From CAVOJY01 sp963696405 (GTDB lineage: Bacteria > Chloroflexota > Limnocylindria > Limnocylindrales > CSP1-4), in NCBI GenBank assembly GCA_963696405.1, contig CAVOJY010000006.1, forward strand, positions 1 to 64,000: a stretch of 64,000 nucleotides of DNA, in the 5' to 3' direction. The position numbers and the translations under genes were made by a program. How positions within the stretch are numbered: the stretch's first letter is position 1; each line of letters starts with the position of its first letter. The notes under the pieces are model-generated. The model saw nothing but the letters and a program-made list of their open reading frames with translations, was not told where the DNA came from and did no database searches. Of this stretch, positions 1-10,214 are shown one piece after another.

Positions 1-206
1 AAGGGCGCATAACGCGAATATGCGTGCAATACTGACAAAGGGGGGAATGGCTTTCTATGGGTGGTCGCCTCTTAATTCATGAAGGTGCTTGTCTTTCGGT
101 TGGGACGGTATCCTGGTGCGCTGGTACCGGATAGCACCCACCACAAGACTGACAACTTCATGACTTTTAGGATGGCGACGCCTGTCGTACATGTGCGCCG
201 TTTCTG
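1..206. other. No recognisable gene at the window edge
   Basis: I see no coding frame with a recognisable product and no clear RNA gene or repeat here. It lies downstream of the minus-strand metallophosphoesterase gene and is cut by the window edge. Confidence 0.4.
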
Positions 207-1604
207 TCAACAACTGTAATTGCCGCCGAAGTTCATCGCGGACTTGTCGCTGAATAAATAGTGGTGTAACCTTTCATTTGGAAGAGCGAAACGCCCCACC
301 GTCTTGAACGGCTCCGCCGACCACGGCCGGAAACGGTTGATCGTAAATTTCGTCTTCTGGCCGGGTTTCACGTCCACGAGCACGTAGTTGTAACCCTCCT
401 CGGGGTCTTCGCCCTTCCAATATTGATCAGGCGGATAGTTGGCAGGCACCTTGATGTGTGTCCGTCCGGGAAGGGTCGGATCTTGTTCCGCGCCGCCGCC
501 GCCCAGCACCAGGTATTTCACGCCGTCCACCTCGTAGAGTTCGGTCGTATGGACGTGCCCGTTAAAGACGGTGATGTCCAGATCCTTCGCGTAAGTGGCA
601 ATCGTCTTGTGCGGATTCTGATTTTCCGGGATCGGGCCCAGGCCGGCGCGGCAGAAAGCCGGAGCGTGGAAGGAAATGAAGACCTGCTCTGTACCCGCGG
701 CCTTGGCCTCACCAAGCCACTCCTTCAACTGCTGCATCTGCGCTTCGAATGCCGGCCGGGTAGCTTCCCAGGCAGCGGGCGCGCGATAGTCGTATTTGCC
801 GGTCCACAAGAAGATGAAGCGAACGCCGCCGAAATCGAACTTGTAGATCAGATGTTTGTCGGAGACTCCGAACTTCCTCAGATAGGGAAAGGCGGCCAGC
901 AGTCCCTCGACATCTGAATCCGCCCACACTTCGCGATTGCCCACGGCGGGGAAAACGCGCCCCGGTAACCCGGCCGCCCGCATCTGTTCATCCGGCGGGG
1001 GCAGTTGGTCGAGCACATCCTTGTACACCAGCTTCCAGTAAGGATCTCCGCATGGTCGGCTCCCTGCCTGCCCCACCAGACCATGTCGCCGGTGTTGAGA
1101 ATAAACTTCGCCGCCCGTTCGTTACCGCGCCGACAACTCCACGGTAACCCATTCGCCGCCGTACAGGCGGAACATGGTTTGCCGCACACCCGGCAGCAGT
1201 TTCACGTCCTCGACCGAGGCCTCCGTAACCCAGCCTTTGTCGAACGTCAGAGTCGTCACTTCGCTTTTGCTGATGAACGGCATGACCATCTGCACCAGCT
1301 CTTTGGTGGCCGGGTCGTAGATGAGTTTGACATCCTTCTGGACGAGCTCGGCCGCGACTTTCTCCGGCATCACCAGCTCGAACAGATCTGTCATCAGTTC
1401 GCGGGCCTGGGCCTCCTCTTCCGACTTGTAAGGCAAGTACATCATCGTGCGCGAATCGCCATAAACGGCGAACGAAAAGCCCTCATCGGCCGGGCGTAAC
1501 GCCTGCTTCTCCGCCCGGCCGGTGGCGCAACCTGCGCTAAAAATCAGCGGCAGCGCCGCTATGAGCAGCGCGGCCAGCATGTGTTTCAGGGGTTTCAGTT
1601 TCAT
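207..1604 (-). pseudogene. Metallophosphoesterase lipoprotein, frameshifted
   Basis: The product would be an exported calcineurin-like metallophosphoesterase. The N-terminal piece (1122-1604) starts after an AAGGA ribosome site and has a lipoprotein signal ending near FSAGCATG, followed by the metal-binding start FAVYGDSR. The middle piece (about 1050-1130) lies in another frame and reads NTGDMVWWG, the second metal motif. The C-terminal piece (207-1076) returns to the first frame and carries NREVW, SFHAPAF and NGHVH, the remaining metal and histidine motifs. Two compensating single-base shifts within about 90 bp therefore break an otherwise complete gene. The substrate cannot be told. Either the gene is recently dead or the two indels are sequence errors; the intact motifs on both sides favour a recent event or error. 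Confidence 0.8.
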
Positions 1605-1713
1605 GTTTTGGTCCTTATTTGTTTTGTTTGACCTCGGTTGTGAAGTCGCGGGTCACCTCGTGAGAGGCAGCCCGCGTGTTTAAAAAAGGAATCAGTTCAT
1701 TTGGGTGGATCAG

Positions 1714-1739
1714 GCGGGCGGCCCTTGCGAGCCGCCCGC
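1714..1739 (-). terminator. Strong GC hairpin between two minus-strand genes
   Basis: GCGGGCGGC and GCCGCCCGC form a perfect 9-bp stem with an 8-base loop. It lies just downstream of the sulfatase reading frame on the minus strand. A run of six T on that strand lies some 25 bases further on, too far for a textbook intrinsic terminator, so it may be a weak or imperfect terminator. Confidence 0.4.
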
Positions 1740-1845
1740 TGCACTATTCCTCGGCGAGAGCCGAATCCGCCGCCGCCTTTGCGTGTTGGGCGTGTTTTTC
1801 TGATCCAGCGCTTACAGCGCGTTTCCGGATGGGGGGGGCGCCGAA

Positions 1846-3429
1846 TTATGTTACTGGAATTGCCGCCCGGGAAGCCCGTTTGACGTTGGGATACTTGATG
1901 ATCGAGTTGTTGAACTCCATCTTCACCTCATCGTTTAGAGCCAACGCCCAGCCGTTGTCCTGGCCCGACCATTTACCCGGCGAGTTGGTCATTTGCCGCA
2001 TTGACACGGCACCGTTGAAGAGCATGTCGTACTTCTCGTAGGGGTCCATCGTCAGGTTATAGACCGCCGGCTGAGGGGCAAGGCTCTGGGTCGCGCCCAG
2101 CCAGGTATCTTTGGCCGTGTAGAGGAATTTCCACGCAATTTTGAGGTCGGGGTTCGTGGGATCGCCAGCCACGTCCACACGCACGCCGTGGAACTCCTCG
2201 CCGCCAACGTAGATCCACGTATTACGAGCAGAATGCTTCGCTTTTCCGAGGATCCAGGCGCTGTTGTCGATACTGTCGAAGTAGATCGGCTTGCCGTTGT
2301 TGTCCTTCATCTCGCCGACAGGCGGCGGGTGATACCGGACATTGCGGCCAACGTGGACCAGCAGTCGATATGCGACATCATCTCGCCGAGCTCCTTACCC
2401 GCGGGAATGTGACCCGGCCACCACATGACGCCCGGCACGCGCCAGCCGCCCTCGAAGGACGACTCTTTTCGCCGCGAAACGGCATCGTTCCCGCGTCGGG
2501 ATACGCATCCTGCCAGGCGCCGTTGTCGGCGGTCAGGACGACGATGGTGTTGGGCGCCTCGGCGCGGATCACGTCCATGATCTTGCCGACGTTGTCATCA
2601 AGTTCCAGCATCGAATCCGAATACCGCCCGAGTTTCGACTTCCCGACGAACGCCTTGGCCGGGTTGTTGGGGTTGTGCATCTTCATGAAGTTGACGTCCA
2701 TGAAGAATGGCTTGTCGTCTTTGGCGTGCTTCTTGATGTACTCGACCGCCGAATCCTTCTGGCGGACATCGAACTCGGCAAGATAGTCCCAGGTGATGTA
2801 GGCGCCTTTCTTGGCGGGCTGGCCCGCGACGCCTTCCCACTCGTACATGTTGACGATCTTGAAATAGTCGTCGGCGAACTGCTTGTTATACGACGGAAAC
2901 CACGGGTGGAAGTCATTGCTGGTGTCGGCGTAGGTGTAAACGCCCGGGTAATACGCGCCGAAGTGCTTCATCTCGTCGAAGCCGTGTTCGATCGGATAGG
3001 ACTCCGGGACATCGCCGAGGTGCCACTTGCCGGAGTAGTAGGTGCCGTAGCCGTTCTTTTTGAAGAACTCGGCGATGGTCGGCGTTTCTTTGCGCAGCCA
3101 GTTGCGGTCGCCGGGAACGACGACGATGGACAAAGCCGAGCGGATGGGAATGCGCCCGGTGATGAACGAGGCGCGGCCGGCGGTGCAACTCGCCTGCCCA
3201 TACCAACTGGTGAAGTACGTTTCCTTCGCGATACGATCGATATTCGGCGTCGGATGCCCCAGCGTCGCGCCGCCACCGCTGATGTATCCGAAGTTGGCCC
3301 AGCCGGCGTCATCGGTCATCAGAATGACGATGTTGGGTTTCTTGTCGGCTGCGCCGGCCGGCCTACGGCCAGTACCAGCCCAGCGGTCACGGCAAACAAA
3401 ACAGTAATTGCTTTCAGGATCGGTTTCAT
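1846..3429 (-). pseudogene. Arylsulfatase (sulfatase family), frameshifted
   Basis: This is a type I sulfatase that would hydrolyse sulfate esters in the periplasm. The native start is ATG at 3429 after AAGGAG, giving a signal peptide beginning MKPILKAITVLFAV. Near 3355 the frame shifts into PNIVILMTDDAGW (metal site) and CTAGRASFITGR, the C-x-A-x-R signature whose cysteine becomes formylglycine. TADNGAW (metal site) follows. A second shift near 2470 leads into SSFEGGWRVPG, and a third near 2345 leads into the piece at 1846-2310, which holds the C-terminal domain. Three indels break one gene whose motifs are all intact. A formylglycine-generating enzyme would be needed for activity; none is in the window. 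It is a broken gene or poorly resolved sequence. Confidence 0.85.
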
Positions 3430-3571
3430 TTTCTTTCTCCTTTCGTTGTTTCCGCCGCAATCAACTTTTTGCGGCTCTTGTCCGACCGCAGCTCGTCCGG
3501 CAAGGGGCCTGAAACATTGCCTCGATACAACTCACCTCCGGAACAGTGGCAAGGCCGGACTGCGTTGCGCC

Positions 3572-4161
3572 TCAATTAAGTTCTTTGTCTTTGTAATACT
3601 TGGCGGCTGTGAGGCTGACACCTACAAAAGACCCTCTTCATCGAGCTGATACATCTTGACCCCCTTGGACGCCGTGACGCCGCCGGCCATCGCTCCGCCT
3701 TCGGTCTTGCTCTTGGCTGCCGCCATTGCGTTGGCCCCGACCTCCCAGCCGGAATTCACGAAGCTATTGAATGCATCCGGAGTGTCGAAGACGAAGGCGA
3801 CCCAAAACTTCATGGCCCCCAGGCCCATGCTGGGCTGGAATTCCAACATCTCCATGAACGTCTCCTGCTTGGTGGAGTTGTTCACGGCCACGCCCTTGCC
3901 GCGGGCCCCGCCCAGGGTCCAGACTTTGAAGCCGAAGTCGCTGAAGACTGCGTAGCCCGCCGCCTTGGAAATTTCAGCCTTAGCAGCCGGGTGCTTGGCG
4001 TAGAGATCGGCCAGCGTCTTGTTGGCCATGGCGCGCACGGAGTCCTGCTGCTGCTCTTTATCGGACTTCGAGATCGGGGTGGTCGAGCAGGCCACAAGAC
4101 CCAGGAACATCACTACCATTGACGATACGACCATCAGACAAATTGCCTTTTTCGCACTCAT
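3572..4161 (-). pseudogene. SYLF/YSC84-domain lipoprotein, frameshifted near the C-terminus
   Basis: The start is ATG at 4161 behind a strong AGGAGGTAAC site. A lipoprotein signal ends near GLVACSTT. The mature part has the SYLF lipid-binding fold: residues around AGYAVFSDFGFKVW, GGARGKGVAV and a glycine-rich C-terminal stretch (GGAMAGGVTASKG). The open frame stops at 3622 after DEEGLL. One extra T in the run at about 3626-3630 would restore the usual family ending (GLFVGVSLTAAKYY) to a stop at 3572. The frameshift removes about 16 residues. The family binds lipids; its bacterial role is unclear. Domain call is firm, integrity is not. Confidence 0.8.
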
Positions 4162-4189
4162 TGTTACCTCCTCTCTTGGTGTTGGTTCT

Positions 4190-4547
4190 TTATTGATTTC
4201 TTTCCGGGAACTGAATCTCTCGGCCGGGCGTCCGCGCCGCTTCCACGATCTCAAGCCCGGCCCGAGTTGCCACCATGTCAAAGTGTATTTCCGGAGCGTC
4301 CTGCGACAGATCGATTGCCGCCAAAACCAGGCGGTAGTCCTGCGGAGCGCAAGTGACGTTCCAGATGCTCACGGGTATCCCATTCCTCCCACAGCACAAG
4401 TTTCAGGGGATCCTCACAATCAAAGAGCAAGGAACACACCCGGCAGCCCGTTTGGACCCGGGTCAACCCGATCAGTGGGACGAAGGATTTAATGACTTTC
4501 AGGCGATCGGCCTCGGACGAATTGATCACTATCGTACAAACGATCAT
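4190..4547 (-). pseudogene. ABM-family (antibiotic biosynthesis monooxygenase-like) protein, frameshifted
   Basis: The first part (4547 downward) reads as a small ABM-fold protein: GCRVCSLLFDCED, then LVLWEEWDTREHLERHLRS. The frame then breaks at about 4345. The other frame continues DYRLVLAAIDLSQDAPEIHFD to a stop at 4190. A one-base shift joins them into a protein of about 118 residues, normal for the family, whose members include quinol and heme monooxygenases. The substrate cannot be read from sequence. It lies just downstream of the sigma-54 activator on the same strand and of a perfect palindrome at 4733-4752. Confidence 0.7.
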
Positions 4548-4732
4548 GGCAGGCGTTCCAATCCGATAAAAGGTTCAGGAGAGCTGGCTTCCCGATAGTT
4601 ATAAAGAGAGCAATATCCTTGCCAATTGAGGATAAGGGCTCCAGCGGCGGATGCTTGATGAATAGAATCAATTGGTTGGGTTGGTTGTTAGATCGGGAGG
4701 GGCGATAGGAAGTTCAGCAGAAATATCCACTA

Positions 4733-4752
4733 TATTGGAGTTGCCTCCAATA
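4733..4752. promoter_or_regulatory. Perfect palindrome TATTGGAG-TTGC-CTCCAATA
   Basis: An 8-bp perfect inverted repeat with a 4-bp centre sits in the gap between the sigma-54 activator gene and the ABM gene. No T run follows on either strand, so it looks like an operator rather than a terminator. A further TGGAGG half-site follows at about 4756. It is placed to control the ABM gene, about 190 bp upstream of that start. Confidence 0.5.
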
Positions 4753-4763
4753 AAATGGAGGCT

Positions 4764-6313
4764 TCACGCTGGGCGTTGCAATCCGAGCTTCTTCATCCGA
4801 GCTTCCAGCGTGGTAGGCTTGGGGCCAAGGTTTTCAGCCGCGCCGCCAGTGCCCCGGATGCGCCAATTGGTGCGGTTGAGCACCTTGAGGACGTGCGCCC
4901 GCTCTGTGTTTTCGAGCGTCAGAGAGGTGTCCTGGGACATCGCGGTTGACCGGGCCCCGATGGCATCCGCAGGGTCGAGGAATCCCCCAGGATGATCGCA
5001 CGCTCGATCAGGTTGCGGAGTTCCCGGACATTGCCGGGCCAGGGGTAGCCCTGAAGTGCGGCCATGACCTTGTCGGGGATGCGGTCCACCGGCTTGCCGA
5101 GGGCATGGCTGAACCGGCTTGGCAAATGTCCAGGCGAGCAATTCGATATCCTCCGGGCGCTCCCGGAGCGGGGGCACTACGATCGGAAAGGCATTCAGAC
5201 GGTAGAGAGATCCGAGCGGAACGTCCCTTCGGCGACGGCCTTGGCCAGATCTCGGTTGGTTGCGGCGATGAGGCGCACATTGACCTTGAGCGTCTTCGTG
5301 CCGCCCAGCCGCTCAAACTGCCCGTCCTGAATGACCCGCAGGAATTTGGCCTGCAGGTCGAGCGGCAGCTCCGTCACCTCGTCCAGGAAGAGGGTCGAGC
5401 CGTCTGCCAGCTCAAAGCGACCCGCCTGACGGCTCATGGACCCGGTGTAGGCGCCTTTCTCCCGGCCGAAAAGCTCGGCCTCGATCAGGGTCGGAGACAG
5501 GGCCGCGCAGTTGACATGGATCAAGACCCGGTCTTTATGGCGACTGTGGGCATGGATCCGCCTCGCCAGCAGGTCCTTTCCGGTTCCGGTCTCGCCTGTA
5601 AGAAGCACTGTGGCGTCGGTGGGGGCGACGCGATCAACCTGTGCCAGCACTTCACGGAAGGCTGGGCTGTCGCCGATGATCTCGCCGTGGCCGCTCAACG
5701 TCCCGACTTCCGCCTGGAGGTACAATTTCTCCTGCTGAAGCTGCTCCGTCAGCCGCCGCACCTCTTCCTCACTGCGCTTGCGCGCAAGGGTGTTCGCAAA
5801 CAGAATCGCCACCAGGTGCAGCCTGGCCACCACGGCATCCGTCCAGTGGAACTCCTTGGTCAATGTGCCGAAGGCCAACGCCCCGAATACGGGGCCCCCG
5901 ACTGTGAGAGGAAAGACGACCGTCGATTTCGGCCCATGCTCCCGAAAGGTCTCCAGGTCCCGGGCGGCTTCGGGCGGCAAATCAGCGTGGATTGAAATTC
6001 GTACGATCTCACCTTGGAGCATCTGCCCGAGTATGTACGGAAATTTTTCCCTTGCTAAAATCCTTGCGGGATAGGGCGGCAATCCGGATCCGACCCAGGA
6101 ATGGGTCAACTGCATTTCCCCGCTGGGAGTTAGCTCAAAGAGCGAACTGCGCTCAAGACCGAGCGCCTCCACGATACGGCGCTGGGCGCTCTCGATTGCT
6201 CCATCCACCTGGTCGGCTGGAAGCCCGACAAAGCCGGTCGCAAGATCCGCCAGCAGGGTTTCGAACCCCGAACAGTCCCTAGTCTTTTTCGCAGATCGGT
6301 TTCCAATTTGCAT
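4764..6313 (-). pseudogene. Sigma-54 transcriptional activator with GAF domain (FhlA-like), frameshifted
   Basis: The N-terminal 190 or so residues look like a GAF sensor. The AAA+ domain follows: Walker A GETGTGKD, the sigma-54 contact loop GAYTGS in place of the usual GAFTGA, Walker B STLFLDEV and the AATNRDL sensor. The first frame stops at 5195 after TFRSDL. The coding continues in other frames as YRLNAFPIVVPPLRERPEDI, then GYPWPGNVRELRNLIERA, then a Fis-type helix-turn-helix tail (NTERAHVLKVL ... EARMKKLGLQ). Breaks lie near 5200, 5115 and 4960. The Y and S in the contact loop are unusual, since the T and the following G matter for sigma-54 contact. It is a decayed gene or error-rich sequence. 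Confidence 0.8.
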
Positions 6314-6339
6314 CCTCGCGTCACAAACAATTCGGCGTG

Positions 6340-7212
6340 CTAAACCGGCTGAGCAGCTGGCGCCCGCAATTTCCGATAGACGCCGACCGCACCCAGCAGC
6401 AGGGGCACCTCGGTTATAAAATAAACCGCCGCGAAAACGGCATAATCTATGCGGTTCAAGAGAGTAACGGCAATCGCCAGCGCCAGCGCCACGTTACGCA
6501 CGGCGAACCCGATGCCGATGGTGACAGAATGATCCTTTGACAGGCGCAACAGCCGGGCCAACACCAGGCCGACCGCCAGGGCCACCACTATGAACACTGC
6601 CCCCGCGGCTGCTGTCTGCTGCCACTCCTCCGCCAGCTGATCGTACTGCGTCGCTATTGTCGTCGTGATCAGGTAAACGATTCCTACGGCGACGATACGC
6701 CGCAAGCTTCTTCCGTACAGGGCAGCAGACTCCGGCCGGACTCGGCGGACGGCCATGCCGGCAAGTAACGGCAGCACCAGCATCAGCGTCAGGCGCAGAA
6801 AAATGGTCGGGGTCGGCAGCGCAAACTCGAAAGGAACACCGATCACGTGGTCATATGTTTCAAATACGAGTGCCATCGTAGCCGGTGCAATCAAGATGGT
6901 GAGGGCATTCAGAGTGACTGATAACGCGAGGTTGGCGCGGGCGAGAAGCGTGTAAAAATTGGCGATATCGCCCACCGGGCACGCAGCTATCAGCAGCATC
7001 CCCGCGCTGATACGTGGCGGAAGCGCCAAGGCGTGTGTCAGCCCCAATCCGAGCGCGGGAAGCAGCACCGTCTGACCGGCCAGCGACAGGAGCAGCAACC
7101 GCTTCCGTTGCAACACGGCCCGGAAGTGATGCCCCTCCAATTCCAACCCCACCGCGGCCATCATCAGGATGATGACCAAGAGCACTCCGAGGTCGAGAAT
7201 ACCTTTCACCAA
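6340..7212 (-). CDS. Bile acid:sodium symporter (BASS)-family transporter
   Basis: An intact membrane protein of 290 residues with about nine or ten hydrophobic segments. The family fold is visible in the N-terminal GLELEGHHF region, the IAACPVGDIANFYTLLARAN stretch matching the conserved CPGG-like segment, and the late FAVRNVALALAIAVTLL helix. BASS proteins move organic anions with sodium; some relatives carry pantoate, pyruvate or keto acids. No substrate can be assigned. It is upstream of the sigma-54 activator on the same strand with a 26-bp gap and may share its transcript. It is the first undamaged gene after five broken ones. Confidence 0.75.
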   Translation of the reverse strand: MVKGILDLGVLLVIILMMAAVGLELEGHHFRAVLQRKRLLLLSLAGQTVLLPALGLGLTHALALPPRISAGMLLIAACPVGDIANFYTLLARANLALSVTLNALTILIAPATMALVFETYDHVIGVPFEFALPTPTIFLRLTLMLVLPLLAGMAVRRVRPESAALYGRSLRRIVAVGIVYLITTTIATQYDQLAEEWQQTAAAGAVFIVVALAVGLVLARLLRLSKDHSVTIGIGFAVRNVALALAIAVTLLNRIDYAVFAAVYFITEVPLLLGAVGVYRKLRAPAAQPV

Positions 7213-7385
7213 AATTCATCCTTCCAGGGGCTCACTCCAAAGGTGGTGTCAACAAATACTATAATAAAATCTCCAGTTCAATACTGATTTTCTGAATGTT
7301 AGCGTTAAGTTAGATACAGATATTTACCTTTGATCGGGTGACGCAATATGCTAATCTCCGCCTGCAAATCTGAGTGGAGGCAATG

Positions 7386-7787
7386 ATGAGCACACGGAAG
7401 AGGATGTTCGCGTTCTGTCTCACGATGGCACTGGTTAGCGGATTTCTCCTTGCCCTGCCGGTGCTGGCCCAAACCCAACCTGACTTCCTCGCGCTGACCG
7501 GCCGCTGGTTCAGGACCGACGGCAGCTACGTCATCGAGATCCGCAACGTAGACCCCGGCGGCCGGATGCAGGCCGCTTACTACAACCCCAATCCGATCAA
7601 CGTATCCGCGGCGCAGGCGTCCCGCTCGGGTGCGGCCGTCACAGTTTTCATCGAGCTGCGCGCCCCCGGCTACCCCGGCTCGACCTACACGCTGATCCAC
7701 GACCCGAAGAACGACCAGCTCAAGGGCATCTACCATCACGCCGGATTGCAGCAGAAATTCGAAGTGGTATTTGTCAGGGGCAATTGA
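7386..7787 (+). CDS. Small exported protein of unknown function
   Basis: The start is taken at 7386, five bases after GTGGAGG; ATG at 7383 is too close to it. A signal peptide of about 27 residues ends at PVLAQTQ. The mature part of about 105 residues is rich in beta-like sequence, with GRWFRTDGSYVIEI early and LKGIYHHAGLQQKFEVVFV at the end, which resembles a small lipocalin-like or beta-barrel module. I do not recognise a family. It reads away from the BASS gene and is followed by the terminator at 8061-8100. Confidence 0.65.
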   Translation: MSTRKRMFAFCLTMALVSGFLLALPVLAQTQPDFLALTGRWFRTDGSYVIEIRNVDPGGRMQAAYYNPNPINVSAAQASRSGAAVTVFIELRAPGYPGSTYTLIHDPKNDQLKGIYHHAGLQQKFEVVFVRGN

Positions 7788-7946
7788 GGGTCATGACTCC
7801 GGCGGGTGGACCAGTCACAATGGCATTTCAGCATATTGCGCAGGCAGGTTTTATATTTTCTGCCCCACAGGGTTCCAGAATGGACGATGAGTTTTAGACT
7901 GACCTGGGGTCTTAAGAGCATGTGATTTGATATTGTAAAATTTGCG

Positions 7947-8100
7947 ATTGGCAAATGTAACCCAACAAAATCCCAAAGATTCGACCTCGGCGATGAAACT
8001 GAACTAATCCGATTCTGAAATTTTTCACCTTTCCTGATCGAATCCATCAAAATCAGGTTGGCTGGGGCAGTGAATCAGTTCATTGCCTCAGCTTTTTTTT
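7947..8100 (+). repeat. Intergenic repeat ending in a terminator, copy 1
   Basis: The segment is closely similar to 50451-50605. Both share a conserved stretch beginning ATTGGCA and containing GATTCGACCTCGGCGAT, then an AATTTTTC tract, CGAATCCATCAAAAT, and a hairpin with a T run. On the plus strand both encode the same tail RFDLGD--ELIRF followed by TGA. On the minus strand both have an open frame from a shared ATG. It could be the end of a lost gene plus its terminator, or a small RNA. Both copies lie beside insertion sequences. Confidence 0.6.
8061..8100 (+). terminator. Rho-independent terminator
   Basis: GCTGGGGCAGTGAA pairs with TTCATTGCCTCAGC (one mismatch) around a short loop, followed by eight T. 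It would end transcription from the exported-protein gene at 7386 or from the repeat itself. Confidence 0.75.
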
Positions 8101-8478
8101 GTGACCGGCGAAATGACAGGGCCGACTTGAAACTGGCAAAAGTTGAGATTACCTGACGGAAGGTGCAATAATTCATTGGGAGCAGATAAGATTCGAGACA
8201 GGCACGAAACCTACCACTAATATGCCACCAAATTATTGCCTTGGGTTGCATTGAAGCCTACCAGCGTGATAGCATTCGCCGTACCAGTTTTTATGAACTT
8301 GGCGATGCCCTCTAAATTGTGAAGGAATACTAAATGCCTAATGGAAAATCTTCAACACTTTGGATAGTCAATGTAATATCCTTTATCCTCTTTACTATTT
8401 TGTGCTGTACTGGGCTCGTGAATTGGCTTGTACTAGCAAAAGGTTATGGATCTCAAGGCGGTTTTCAGCTTTCTCTCA

Positions 8479-10214
8479 CCTAAGCTGAGCGGTTTTTCCA
8501 AAAAAAATCCCACCCGAAGTGCAGCGGATTGTGGTATGTAATGGGTGCGACGCCAATTACTACCCAATCACACTGCAAACCCAACGGGTGGGAGTAAAGA
8601 TGAGCCAAGATACCACAACCAGCGTTAAAAGCAAGACGATTATCGATGCGGTCCAGCCCACCGAGGACACCTTGAGCAGTCGCGGCGGATTGAGCCTGGT
8701 GTCCCGGTTTGTCCGACACGGAGGATGGCTGGAGCAAATCGCCTCCGGCTTCACGGGGCTGCGTAAAAGCCGCAAAGGTCAGCCCGTGGAGGAGGTGTTC
8801 AAGCAGCTGATCTGCTTTTTCTTAGACGGCACCCGGCGGCATCTGGTGCATTTTGATCATTTGAAGAACGACGCCGGCCACGCCGCGGTGATTGAGACCG
8901 AACCCGGCCAGATGCTCTCCTCGCATGCGGTAAAGCGGTTTTTCATGGCCTTTCGCCAGCATCATCTGCCGAAGTTTCGCGAGCTGCTGCGCCACTGGTT
9001 TATCGCCGAGCTTTGCGCCGAGAAGCCGGCGGTGATCATCCTGGGGCTGGACAGTGTGGTGCTGGACAACGATGAGGCGCTCAAACGCGAAGGAGTGCAT
9101 CCGACCTACCGCAAGGTCAAGGGCTTTGAGCCGTTGCAGTTGTCCTGGGGGCGGCAGGTGGTGGATGTGGAGTTTCGTTCCGGCTCCCGGCACAGCAACC
9201 ACGGAGAGGATGCGTTTTTGATGATTCAGCGCGCGGTGCGAGCCATCCGTGCGAGCTATCGCGAAGATGTGCCGATCATTGTGCGTATGGATGCCGGCTT
9301 TCTGGACCAAGCGATCTTTGAGTGGTGCGAGGCCGAGCAGGTGGGCTACATCTGCGGGGGCAAGCGTTACGCGGACATCAAGGCGGTTGCCGCCGGGATT
9401 GCGCCGAACCTCTGGAGTCGCTTTGAGCGCCCCGGACAGGTGTGGCAGTACGTCGAGTGGGCGGACCGGCGCGGTAGCTGGAAGCGGTTTCGGCGGGCGA
9501 TCTTCTGTCGGCCGTTTTATGAGGGCCGCCAAATGCTGATGGATTTCGCCCGGCCCGACAACCTGATCTATACCAACCTGGGGATGGGTCTGCCGCTTGA
9601 CCAGGAGCTTCGGGCGGCTGGCCGCACGGAGCTCCTGGCGGCCGCTGCGATCATCCAATGCTATCACGAGCGAGGCAGCGATGAGCTGGTGCACCGGGCA
9701 TTTAAGGATTTTGGATTTGAGCAGCTGCCGTTTCACCGGTTTGTGGCCAATGCCGCCTTCTACTATGTGATGATGCTCTCCTTTGTGCTCTTTGAGCTTT
9801 TCAAGCAGAGGGTCTGTGCGCCCGTGATCCCGGTGACCGCTTATGCGAGCAGCCTTCGACGCCGTTTGATCGATATGGCGGCCAAAATTGTCCGGCACGG
9901 GGGCCGGGTGATCTTGAAAGTGCCCCGAGCGGTGTATGAGCACCTGAGCTTTGAACGGTTGTGGCAAAACACAGCCGCTGCGGGGTAAGCGACGGCTCAC
10001 ACCAACTGATCTCAAAGACGTGGAGACGAACCTCCGGTGGTGATCCATGTCTTGACTCTGCGCTATTTTCGGTAGATTTCGCATGCGAGTTGATTCTGAG
10101 CGTCCGTTGATCCTCTTACGCTAATCCAAAACATAAAATGCAGTAAATTGCCGGCGCTTGCCGGCAAGAGAAGCAAAGAATTCTTCAACCGTAAAAAGAA
10201 TAGCTCAATTTAGG
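8479..10214 (+). mobile_element. Complete IS1380-family insertion sequence
   Basis: The left end reads CCTAAGCTGAGCGG; the right end, on the other strand, reads CCTAAATTGAGCTA, an imperfect inverted repeat. The element is flanked by TCTCA at 8474-8478 and 10215-10219, a 5-bp target duplication. It contains one intact transposase gene and interrupts a membrane protein gene. Intact ends and target duplication mean a fairly recent insertion. Confidence 0.9.
8600..9988 (+). CDS. IS1380-family DDE transposase
   Basis: The start at 8600 (MSQDTTTS) follows GGGAG by five bases; an upstream in-frame start at 8519 has no such site. The 462-residue protein has the DDE transposase layout: LGLDSVVLDND (first acidic site), IIVRMDAGFLDQ (second) and the late YHERGSDELVHRAFKDF segment with the catalytic glutamate region typical of IS1380. 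No frameshift or stop is seen, so it is probably active. It is the only gene of the element and explains the break in the DUF4405 gene. Confidence 0.9.
   Translation: MSQDTTTSVKSKTIIDAVQPTEDTLSSRGGLSLVSRFVRHGGWLEQIASGFTGLRKSRKGQPVEEVFKQLICFFLDGTRRHLVHFDHLKNDAGHAAVIETEPGQMLSSHAVKRFFMAFRQHHLPKFRELLRHWFIAELCAEKPAVIILGLDSVVLDNDEALKREGVHPTYRKVKGFEPLQLSWGRQVVDVEFRSGSRHSNHGEDAFLMIQRAVRAIRASYREDVPIIVRMDAGFLDQAIFEWCEAEQVGYICGGKRYADIKAVAAGIAPNLWSRFERPGQVWQYVEWADRRGSWKRFRRAIFCRPFYEGRQMLMDFARPDNLIYTNLGMGLPLDQELRAAGRTELLAAAAIIQCYHERGSDELVHRAFKDFGFEQLPFHRFVANAAFYYVMMLSFVLFELFKQRVCAPVIPVTAYASSLRRRLIDMAAKIVRHGGRVILKVPRAVYEHLSFERLWQNTAAAG

Noticed and set aside
8822..10084. Long minus-strand frame opposite the IS1380 transposase
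   Set aside because: Antisense shadow; the transposase on the plus strand carries clear motifs.
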